Assembly (NCBI GenBank): GCA_020253595.1
Contig: JADCBH010000162.1
Location: forward strand, 1-5,139
Source: Brevundimonas sp.
Lineage (GTDB): Bacteria; Pseudomonadota; Alphaproteobacteria; Caulobacterales; Caulobacteraceae
DNA length: 5,139 nucleotides
Direction: 5' to 3'
Shown here: positions 1 through 5,139 of the stretch, piece after piece
Position numbering within the stretch: the first letter of the stretch is position 1
Layout: every line of letters starts with the position of its first letter
Program-made: the position numbers and the translations under genes
The notes under the pieces: generated by a model
Told to the model about the DNA's origin: nothing
The model's database searches: none
The model's input: the letters and a program-made list of their open reading frames with translations, nothing else

Positions 1-168
1 CGCGACGCCGTCCATGATGAGGCCCGCATCGAGGACGTGGTGGCCAAGGTTCTTGCGGCCGCCCAGGCCCAGCACCTGTCACCGGATATTGCCGAGCCCG
101 TCTGGCGCGCCCTGATCGACCGCTGCATCGCGCACGAATTCTCGGTCTACGACCGCACGCGCAGCTAA
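1..168 (+). CDS. Chorismate mutase type II (AroQ-fold) protein, C-terminal part
   Basis: This is the last 55 codons of a gene that begins left of the window and ends in TAA. The visible protein is all helical. It carries a signature like the third helix of the AroQ (chorismate mutase type II) fold: a charged, Arg/Glu-rich helix (HDEARIEDVVAKVL), a short 'HLSP' turn, then a W-x-x-L-I-x-x-x-I-x-x-E pattern at fragment residues 35-46. This family converts chorismate to prephenate in phenylalanine and tyrosine synthesis; related PchB-type enzymes are isochorismate pyruvate lyases. The end right after the third helix fits a small stand-alone enzyme of about 90-110 residues rather than a fusion to prephenate dehydratase, but the N-terminus is not visible. 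Its stop codon overlaps the stop of the convergent LytTR gene. The family call is fairly firm; mutase versus lyase cannot be decided here. Confidence 0.75.
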   Translation, partial: RDAVHDEARIEDVVAKVLAAAQAQHLSPDIAEPVWRALIDRCIAHEFSVYDRTRS

Positions 169-944
169 CTCCGGTAGGCCCGACCGACGGTGAGGGTCGC
201 CCCGCCGCGCAACACGACCGCGTCTCGCCGTCGCGCCTCGATCCACTCCGCATTGACCGCGTGGGATTTGTGCACCCGCACGAATCCATAGGGGCTCAGG
301 CGTTCGACAAGATCCTTCAGGGGTTCTGAGACGAAAAGGCGCCCGTCCCGGAGGTTCAACACGGCGAAATTCCCCTCGGCCTCGACATGGGAGACCTCCG
401 CAGGATCGATCATCCGCTCGGTATGTCCGACCTTGACGGCGAGCAGACCTGTCGGCCTAAGCCGGCCTTCGGCGAGCCGGGCCTCGGCCTCGGCTCTGCG
501 GCGCGCCTCGTCGGCCAGTTGGAGGCGTGCCCGACGTCCCACCCAGGCCTCTCTGATGGCCAGAGCGATGCCGCTCACCATGGTCAGGTTCAGCAGGTCC
601 TGCGTGAAGCTCTGAACCATGCCCAGTTGGGACAGAAGGGCATGGGCGACCCCGGTGCACAAAGCCAGGACGACCGCCATTGCCGGCCATCGCCATGGGC
701 CTGCGGAATGCCAGCCATGCGCTGCGATGAACGCATGCGCCGTGGCGGCTGCGGAACCGGTGATTGCACCCGCAAGAATCGCGGCCTTCATGTTCCCTTC
801 AGTGGATCTCAGCAGCAGCCAAAGCAGGCCGCCAAAGCCCAACCAGATCGCCGCGACCAGAAGCCTCACCGAAGCCCGGTCGTTGATCCTGCCAGTCGGT
901 CGTTCGTCCAGTTCGGGTGGCGGGAAGGCAGTCATGAGGCTCAT
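165..944 (-). CDS. Membrane-anchored LytTR-family transcriptional regulator
   Basis: This 259-residue protein is probably a one-component regulator that senses at the membrane and binds DNA in the cytoplasm. The sequence shows four hydrophobic segments at about residues 27-47, 53-75, 86-108 and 113-131. An Ala/Arg/Glu-rich, probably coiled-coil linker follows at 136-163, then a LytTR DNA-binding domain at about 167-258. The domain shows the hallmark FVRVHKSHAVN (221-231) and a SEPLKDLVERL helix. There is no receiver domain, so it is not a classical response regulator. The reading frame stays open far upstream, but the start at 944 (MSLMTAF) is chosen because it sits just before the first membrane helix and leaves the divergent gene at 980 intact. 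No strong ribosome binding site is seen; a second ATG at 935 is possible. LytTR proteins bind paired direct repeats and often regulate nearby genes, so the divergent secreted-protein gene is a candidate target (inference). The ligand is unknown. Confidence 0.85.
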   Translation of the reverse strand: MSLMTAFPPPELDERPTGRINDRASVRLLVAAIWLGFGGLLWLLLRSTEGNMKAAILAGAITGSAAATAHAFIAAHGWHSAGPWRWPAMAVVLALCTGVAHALLSQLGMVQSFTQDLLNLTMVSGIALAIREAWVGRRARLQLADEARRRAEAEARLAEGRLRPTGLLAVKVGHTERMIDPAEVSHVEAEGNFAVLNLRDGRLFVSEPLKDLVERLSPYGFVRVHKSHAVNAEWIEARRRDAVVLRGGATLTVGRAYRS

Positions 945-979
945 GCGGGGTCCATCGACAACTTCTAGAGAACAGGTCC

Positions 980-1309
980 ATGCCCAAAGCCACAACCCCC
1001 CTTGCAGTCTTCGCCGTTCTCGCTGGCGTTCTGGCGGCCCATGCCGTCGATGCGGCACCGCGCGAGCAGACCCAGACAGCTCGCCCCAGAGCCTGCGAAG
1101 GCGGCACCCTGACGTTCGCATGGGGCCGTGCTGCCTTTGACGCCCAGGGCGCATGCCGCCCAAATCGCACGGCGCGAAGCACAGCGACGACGGCTGCCAT
1201 CGCGCGGTCGACGGCGACGGCAGAAACCCCCTGCCCGAACCGTCGATCCTATCTCGGTGGCGCAGTTCTGATCTGCACGGATGCCCCCGGCGCGGCAACG
1301 CCCCGATGA
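980..1309 (+). CDS. Small predicted secreted protein with four cysteines, function unknown
   Basis: I do not recognise this 109-residue protein. It begins with a convincing Sec signal peptide: MPK, a hydrophobic core at about residues 6-20, and small-residue cleavage sites after AHA (22) or VDA (25). The mature part is short, basic and Ala/Thr-rich. It has four cysteines at 39, 59, 85 and 99, spaced as two pairs (C-x19-C and C-x13-C), which would suit two disulfides in the periplasm. Between the pairs, a low-complexity segment (about 62-83) contains ARSTAT twice, ten residues apart. A weak ribosome binding site (GAGAACAGG) precedes the ATG. The gene diverges from the membrane LytTR regulator with about 35 bases between start codons. 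Codons end mostly in G or C as in its neighbours, and no other frame here gives a better protein. That it is a gene is likely; its role is open. Confidence 0.6.
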   Translation: MPKATTPLAVFAVLAGVLAAHAVDAAPREQTQTARPRACEGGTLTFAWGRAAFDAQGACRPNRTARSTATTAAIARSTATAETPCPNRRSYLGGAVLICTDAPGAATPR

Positions 1310-1347
1310 ACCCAATGGGCCGCCGAGGCAGGCCTTTCGAGGAATGT

Positions 1348-1701
1348 TCAGGCCCTGAGTGACCTAAGCATGAGCTCATGTCGCCACGCCGCAACATCTG
1401 CCAGCGCGGCGTCTAGCGCATCGCGGACGCGGTCCAGCAGCGGGGGAGCGTCTGCCTTCTCCGCTGCTTCCGCGACAGCGCAGACCTCGGCAAGATGCCT
1501 GGCACCAATCCCCGCCGCAGTGCCTCGCAGCGTGTGCACCGCATCGCGCCAGCCATCCTCGCGGATATCGAGCAGGGGTGACCAGACCTCGGCCTGCTGC
1601 ACGAACAGGCCGAGGATCTCCTCGGACACCGCATCGTCGCCGCCCGTCGTATGATCGAGCACCGAGAAGTCCACCGCGCCGGTAAGGTCGCGGCGAGACA
1701 T
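1348..1701 (-). CDS. Stand-alone histidine phosphotransfer (Hpt) protein
   Basis: This 117-residue cytoplasmic protein is predicted to relay phosphoryl groups between a hybrid histidine kinase and a response regulator. The Hpt signature HTLRGTAAGIGA lies at residues 56-67, with His56 the probable phosphorylated residue and the usual small, Gly-rich stretch after it. Flanking segments (26-44, 68-84, 86-110) fit the antiparallel helical bundle of the family, and the length is typical of a single-domain Hpt protein. The start at 1701 is supported by a GAGG ribosome binding site 7 bases upstream and by a TGATG overlap with the permease stop. The two genes are therefore probably co-transcribed and translationally coupled. 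No kinase or receiver-domain gene is in the window, so the partners are unknown. It is not evidently ChpT, which is a larger two-domain protein. The 38-base gap to the convergent secreted-protein gene holds no convincing terminator. Confidence 0.85.
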   Translation of the reverse strand: MSRRDLTGAVDFSVLDHTTGGDDAVSEEILGLFVQQAEVWSPLLDIREDGWRDAVHTLRGTAAGIGARHLAEVCAVAEAAEKADAPPLLDRVRDALDAALADVAAWRHELMLRSLRA

Positions 1702-3116
1702 CAGGCTGCCTCGTGGGGGGCCTTGGCCAGCCGGGCATTCCGCGCCGACCACAGGAAGTAGACGACCAGCCCCGCCGCGTTCCAGACCAGGAACCAGAAC
1801 TGGGTGCGCGGCTGCAGGCTCAGGAAGAAGACGATGCAGCCGATGATGGTGATCCCGCCCACCAGCCAGAACAACGGAGCCTTGAACTTCCGCGGCCGGT
1901 TCGGGTCGCGCAGGCGAAGCACGATCAGGCAGACCCCAACGGCCGTGAAGGCCGCCAGGGTTCCGGCATTGGCCAGGGACGCCAGTTCATCCAGACGCAT
2001 GATGCCGGCCAGGGCCGCCACGACGATGGCCGTAAAGATCGTCACGACCGCCGGGACGCCCCGGCTGGAGATCTTGGCCAGACGGGTCGGCAGAAGCCCA
2101 TCGCGCGCCATGCCCAGGAAGATGCGGCTCTGCCCGAAGAGGAAGGCCAGAAGCACCGTCGGCAGAGCGATCACAGCCGAGGCCGCGATCCACTGCGCCG
2201 CCGTCCCCTGCCCCATCTCGCGCAGGATCAGGGCGAGCGGCTCGGGGCTGGCCGCGAAGCTCTCGACTGGACGCGCCCCGATCGCCGAGGCGGCCACGAC
2301 CAGATAAAGCGCCGTACAGATCACCATGGAACCGACGATGCCGATCGCCAGATCACGCTCGGGCCGCTTGGCCTCTTCCGCTGCTGTCGAAATGGCGTCG
2401 AAGCCGTAGAAGGCGAAGAAGATGATGGCCGCCGCCGCCATGACGCCAGTCTGGACGAACGGCGCGCCAAAGCCATTGGGCATGAAGGGTGTGAAGTTGG
2501 CGCTGTCAAAAGCCGGCAGCGCGATGGCCACGAAGGCGATCAGGGCCGCGACCTTGATGACCACCAGGATGGCATTCAGCGTCGCGCTCTCGCGCGTGCC
2601 CAGCAGCAGCAGTCCCGTCACGACGGCGATGATGAAGACGGCCGGCAGGTTGACGATCCCGCCCGGGACGTGTGGCCCGACCGTCAGCGCGGTGGGCAGG
2701 TCGATGCCGAGCCCGGTCAGGAAGCCCACGGCATATCCGGACCAGCCCACGGCCACCGCCGACACCACCAGCGAATACTCCAGGATCAGGCTCCACCCCA
2801 CGATCCACGCCAGCAACTCGCCGAGCACGGCATAGGAATAGGTATAGGCGCTGCCCGCCTGCGGCATCATGGTGGACAGCTCTGCGTAGGCCAGCGCCGC
2901 GCAGGCGCAGACCAGGCCCGCCAGGGCGAAGCTGATCATGACCGCCGGCCCCGCCAGCCCTGCGCCGACGCCTATCAGCGTCAGGATCCCGGTCCCGACG
3001 ATGGCCCCCACGCCAAGCGCGATCAGGTGATACCAGCTGAGCGTGGCTTTGAGGCGCGGCCCGTCGCCTGCGCCCTGCATCAGGTCGATCGATTTGCGCC
3101 GGTTCCAGAAGGCCAT
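1701..3116 (-). CDS. APC-family amino acid permease (cationic amino acid transporter-like)
   Basis: This 471-residue inner-membrane protein probably imports an amino acid by secondary transport. It has the APC-superfamily layout: about 12 hydrophobic helices and a short charged N-terminus. The unwound TM1 motif GVGAIVGTGI is at 35-44. TM6 carries FFAFYGFDAIST (233-244), followed by the conserved cytoplasmic AEEAKRPERDL, and a later loop has GQSRIFLGMARDGLLP (328-343). This pattern and length match the CAT-like bacterial group (YhdG/YfnA type), whose substrates include basic and neutral amino acids; the sequence alone does not fix the substrate. The start at 3116 has a good GGAG ribosome binding site 7 bases upstream. 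The stop overlaps the Hpt start by one base (TGATG). Upstream lie a 193-base gap with an inverted repeat and the divergently placed tRNA-Lys. I found no convincing promoter for it. Confidence 0.93.
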   Translation of the reverse strand: MAFWNRRKSIDLMQGAGDGPRLKATLSWYHLIALGVGAIVGTGILTLIGVGAGLAGPAVMISFALAGLVCACAALAYAELSTMMPQAGSAYTYSYAVLGELLAWIVGWSLILEYSLVVSAVAVGWSGYAVGFLTGLGIDLPTALTVGPHVPGGIVNLPAVFIIAVVTGLLLLGTRESATLNAILVVIKVAALIAFVAIALPAFDSANFTPFMPNGFGAPFVQTGVMAAAAIIFFAFYGFDAISTAAEEAKRPERDLAIGIVGSMVICTALYLVVAASAIGARPVESFAASPEPLALILREMGQGTAAQWIAASAVIALPTVLLAFLFGQSRIFLGMARDGLLPTRLAKISSRGVPAVVTIFTAIVVAALAGIMRLDELASLANAGTLAAFTAVGVCLIVLRLRDPNRPRKFKAPLFWLVGGITIIGCIVFFLSLQPRTQFWFLVWNAAGLVVYFLWSARNARLAKAPHEAA

Positions 3117-3195
3117 GCGTTCTCTCCCCCGCCCCTGCCGGGCGATTCACCGGCGATGCTAGACGGCCCTGCGACACAGAGGAACCGCCCTCGAT

Positions 3196-3214
3196 ATCCC
3201 TTGCCAGAAGGGAT
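3196..3214. repeat. Perfect 7-bp inverted repeat, possible operator
   Basis: ATCCCTT at 3196-3202 and AAGGGAT at 3208-3214 are exact reverse complements separated by five bases (GCCAG). The repeat lies about 80 bases upstream of the permease start and 95 bases upstream of tRNA-Lys, and it overlaps the TTGCCA of a possible tRNA promoter. The size and symmetry suit a dimeric repressor site. It could also be a small RNA hairpin, but no T-run follows on either strand, so a terminator is unlikely. Confidence 0.4.
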
Positions 3215-3229
3215 CATTGTCTCTATGTC
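3201..3229 (+). promoter_or_regulatory. Possible sigma-70-type promoter for tRNA-Lys
   Basis: TTGCCAG at 3201-3207 is followed after 14 bases by TCTATGTC at 3222-3229. This resembles the Caulobacter housekeeping promoter (TTGACGS, 10-14 bases, GCTANAWC, as recalled), matching six of eight positions in the downstream element. Read in E. coli terms it is TTGCCA, 17 bases, TATGTC, with a poor -10. It would give a leader of roughly 75 bases before the tRNA. It is the best candidate seen in the gap, but in so short a search a chance match is possible. Confidence 0.3.
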
Positions 3230-3293
3230 CGCCCCTCCCGCGCGTGCCTCACTCCGTGTCGCCCGCGATGACGGCGAGACCTCGGGGTCGTCG

Positions 3294-3398
<105 letters not shown>

Positions 3399-3404
3399 CC
3401 TCAT

Positions 3405-4415
3405 CTAGGCAGAAGTCGGCACTGCCGTGCCTGACACCTGGGGCTGGTCGCTCAGCGGGCCGGGATCGCGACCGCCACCGAAGCGCATGAGGGCTTCGAC
3501 CCGCTTGTCGATGGACGGGTGGGTCGCGAACAGGCCGTCCAGGAAGCCTTCCTTGCGGTTGTCCAGGAACATGCCCTGGACCTCGTCGGGGGCCATGACG
3601 AAGGAGCGGCCCTCGACCTTGCGCAGCGCCGAGATCATGGCGTCGGGGTTTTTGGTCAGCTCGACCGCCCCAGCGTCGGCAACGAACTCGCGAGACCGCG
3701 ACAGCATCAGGCGAATGACGACGGCGAGGGCGAAGCCCACCAGTGCGATTCCGAAACCGATCAGCAGCAGCGGCCCGGCATTCTTGTTGTCCTTGCCGCC
3801 CCGCAGATAAAACAACCCCCGAAACGTCAGCTCGGCGATGACGGTGATGATGCCGGCGAAGATCGAGGCGATCACCATGGTCCGCACGTCCTTGTTGATG
3901 ACGTGCGTCAGTTCATGGGCCAGCACGGCCTCCATCTCGTCACGGGTCAGGGCCTGCATCAGGCCGCGCGTGACCGTGATGCTGTAATGGCCTTCGCGTA
4001 ACCCCGAGGCATAGGCGTTCAGTTCCTGCTGCTCGATGATCCGCAGGGTCGGGGTCGTGAGGCCCCGAGAGATGCAGAGGTTTTCCAGCAGGTTGTAGAG
4101 CTCGGGCTCCGACGTCCGCTCGACCTTTCGCGCGCCGGTCATGACGTCGATGATCGCCTGATTGCCGAACCAGGCGATGGCAAACCAGATCCCTGCCACG
4201 ACGACGGCGAGGGGAATCGTGCCCCACAACATGGACGCCGCGAGCGCGATGTCCTGCTCCAGCGTTCCCCCGGAGTTGGGCAAGTAGCCCACACCCATCA
4301 GAATCAGCTGAATCCCGAAGATCACGCCGATCAGCATGACGGGAAAGCCCGCCAGCAGCAGGGCCGAGCGGGTGTTGTTGGCCCAGATGTGGGTCCGAAG
4401 ACCGACGGCGCGCAT
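3405..4415 (-). CDS. HtpX-like M48-family membrane zinc metallopeptidase
   Basis: This 336-residue inner-membrane protease has its catalytic site in a soluble domain. The zinc-binding motif HELTH is at residues 167-171 (His167, catalytic Glu168, His171). The third ligand is probably Glu243 in SREFVADAGA. Hydrophobic segments lie at about 18-42, 66-86, 177-197 and 216-236, as in HtpX-type M48B proteins. A second family block, LFATHPSIDKRVEALM, is at 295-310, followed by a Gly/Pro-rich tail. E. coli HtpX degrades misfolded membrane proteins alongside FtsH; a similar quality-control job is inferred here. The gene starts 6 bases after the lemA stop, and an AGGTGAAG inside the end of lemA is its likely, rather distant, ribosome binding site. 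It is probably expressed only with lemA. It is longer than E. coli HtpX and belongs to the LemA-linked subgroup, so the htpX symbol is not assigned. Confidence 0.93.
   Translation of the reverse strand: MRAVGLRTHIWANNTRSALLLAGFPVMLIGVIFGIQLILMGVGYLPNSGGTLEQDIALAASMLWGTIPLAVVVAGIWFAIAWFGNQAIIDVMTGARKVERTSEPELYNLLENLCISRGLTTPTLRIIEQQELNAYASGLREGHYSITVTRGLMQALTRDEMEAVLAHELTHVINKDVRTMVIASIFAGIITVIAELTFRGLFYLRGGKDNKNAGPLLLIGFGIALVGFALAVVIRLMLSRSREFVADAGAVELTKNPDAMISALRKVEGRSFVMAPDEVQGMFLDNRKEGFLDGLFATHPSIDKRVEALMRFGGGRDPGPLSDQPQVSGTAVPTSA
3415..3435 (-). terminator. Weak hairpin at the 3' end of the M48 peptidase gene
   Basis: On the minus strand, GTC-A-GGCAC, a four-base loop GGCA, then GTGCCGAC form an 8-bp stem with one bulged A. 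The hairpin overlaps the last codons of the peptidase gene and is followed by only TTCTG, so it is at best a poor intrinsic terminator. It may simply stabilise the 3' end of the lemA operon message. Confidence 0.22.
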
Positions 4416-4421
4416 CAGGAG

Positions 4422-4991
4422 TTAGAACTTCACCTGCGGCGGCGCGGCGTTCATGGCCTCACGGTCACCGGCACCCACGTCGAAGAAGGGCTTTTCCTGA
4501 CCGAAGCCGAACATGCCAGCGAACAGAATGGTCGGGAACTGGGCGCGCACGGCGTTGAACTCGGCCACGGCGTTGTTGAAGAAGCGACGCGCAGCGGCGA
4601 GCTTGTTTTCGATATCGCTCAGCTCGCGCTGCAGTTCCAGGAAGTTGGTGTTGGCCTTGAGGTCCGGATAGGCCTCGGCGACGGCGAACAGCCGGCCAAG
4701 CGCCGCCGTCATCATGTTGTCGGCCGTGACCTTGTCGTTGACGCTGGTGGCCCCGGCGGCGGCGGCGCGGGCCTGGGTCACGGCGTTCAACGTGCCCTGC
4801 TCGTGCGAGGCATAGCCCTTCACGGTCTCGACCAGATTGGGGATCAGGTCGTTCCTCTGCTTCAGCTGGACGTCAATGTCGGCGAACGACTGGTCGGCGC
4901 GCTGATCCAGCGCCACGAGCTTGTTGTACGAACCGATCACCACGAAGGCGAGGATCGCGACGATGACGGCGATGACGATAAGCGTGATCAT
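4422..4991 (-). CDS. lemA: LemA family protein
   Basis: This 189-residue protein has a single N-terminal membrane anchor (about residues 2-20) and a helical-bundle domain after it. Family blocks visible are QLKQRNDLIPNLVETVKGYA (42-61) followed by SHE, YPDLKANTNFLELQREL (108-124) and LAAARRFFNNAVAEFN (131-146). The length is normal for the family. LemA proteins are widespread, their biochemical role is poorly defined, and they are commonly encoded next to M48/HtpX-like peptidases or TPM-domain proteins in membrane contexts. A supporting role for the downstream peptidase is therefore inferred. The start at 4991 has an AGAGGA ribosome binding site 6 bases upstream. This is the first gene of the lemA-peptidase operon. 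The gap upstream is short and follows directly on a terminator, so its promoter must lie within about 60 bases. Confidence 0.95.
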   Translation of the reverse strand: MITLIVIAVIVAILAFVVIGSYNKLVALDQRADQSFADIDVQLKQRNDLIPNLVETVKGYASHEQGTLNAVTQARAAAAGATSVNDKVTADNMMTAALGRLFAVAEAYPDLKANTNFLELQRELSDIENKLAAARRFFNNAVAEFNAVRAQFPTILFAGMFGFGQEKPFFDVGAGDREAMNAAPPQVKF

Positions 4992-5050
4992 GAGAAGTCC
5001 TCTGCGACGTGACGCCGATTATTGCGGCAGCCGAGACCGGACGATAGCAA

Positions 5051-5088
5051 AATCGAAAAGGGCCCGACGGATTTCCCGCCGGGCCCTT
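5051..5088 (-). terminator. Strong intrinsic terminator for the gene at the right edge
   Basis: AAGGGCCCG at 5058-5066 pairs perfectly with CGGGCCCTT at 5080-5088. After one A-C mismatch, CGG/CCG extend the stem to a 5-base loop. Read on the minus strand the stem runs straight into TTTTCGATTTT, the expected U-rich tail. On the plus strand the stem is followed by GTGTATC, with no T-run, so it acts leftward, ending transcripts from the gene that enters at the right edge and insulating lemA. Confidence 0.85.
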
Positions 5089-5111
5089 GTGTATCAAGTT
5101 CGCTAAGCGCG

Positions 5112-5139
5112 TCAGGCTGCGCCTTCAGCGGCCTTCTTC
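5112..5139 (-). CDS. C-terminal end of an unidentified gene
   Basis: Only the last eight complete codons are in the window, reading KKAAEGAA and then TGA at 5112-5114. The Lys/Ala-rich tail is of a kind often seen on abundant ribosome-associated or nucleic-acid-binding proteins, but it is far too short to identify. The reading is supported by its position, about 24 bases before a strong minus-strand terminator. A different frame, stopping at 5125, cannot be excluded. Confidence 0.5.

Noticed and set aside
1331..1354. GGCCT / AGGCC inverted repeat between the secreted protein and Hpt genes as a terminator
   Set aside because: The stem is only 5 bp with a 14-base loop and no T-run on either side.
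945..1397. Upstream extension of the LytTR reading frame to 1397
   Set aside because: The extension is Arg/Pro/Gly-rich with no domain, overlaps the secreted-protein gene and the Hpt gene end, and would place a long unrelated segment before the first membrane helix.
3519..4001. 160-codon plus-strand frame across the peptidase gene
   Set aside because: It is antisense to the HELTH metallopeptidase and is His/Asp/Gln/Gly-rich without any motif; it is a mirror frame.
5018..5023. ATTATT (AATAAT on the minus strand) as the -10 box of lemA
   Set aside because: It matches five of six TATAAT positions and is well placed, but no acceptable -35 lies 16-18 bases upstream, so it is not listed as a promoter.

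Overview
The window is GC-rich, densely packed chromosomal DNA. Its gene content suggests an alphaproteobacterium, most likely a member of the Caulobacterales such as Brevundimonas or Caulobacter. This is inferred from codon use, from the LemA/M48 peptidase pair, and from a candidate promoter that resembles the Caulobacter housekeeping consensus; no marker gene proves it. No mobile element, CRISPR array or phage gene is visible.

Left part (1-1309). The end of a chorismate mutase-type gene (+) runs into, and overlaps by 4 bases, a convergent gene (-) for a membrane-anchored LytTR transcription factor. That regulator diverges, across only about 35 bases, from a small gene (+) for a predicted secreted protein with four cysteines that I do not recognise.

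Middle part (1348-3309). A minus-strand two-gene operon encodes a 12-helix APC-family amino acid permease and, through a TGATG stop/start overlap, a stand-alone histidine phosphotransfer (Hpt) protein. The 193-base gap between the permease and the tRNA holds a perfect 7-bp inverted repeat that overlaps a possible promoter for the tRNA.

Right part (3310-5139). A complete tRNA-Lys(CUU) lies on the plus strand. Its leader and trailer are complementary over 9 bp, and the pairing can continue through the CCA end into the acceptor stem. Converging on it is a minus-strand operon of lemA and an HtpX-like M48 zinc metallopeptidase, 6 bases apart. A strong minus-strand intrinsic terminator separates lemA from the last few codons of an unidentified gene at the right edge.

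Most of the content is housekeeping or common accessory material, and I see no clear new multi-gene system. The points most worth following are the LytTR/secreted-protein divergent pair, the permease-Hpt coupling, and the leader-trailer helix around tRNA-Lys.
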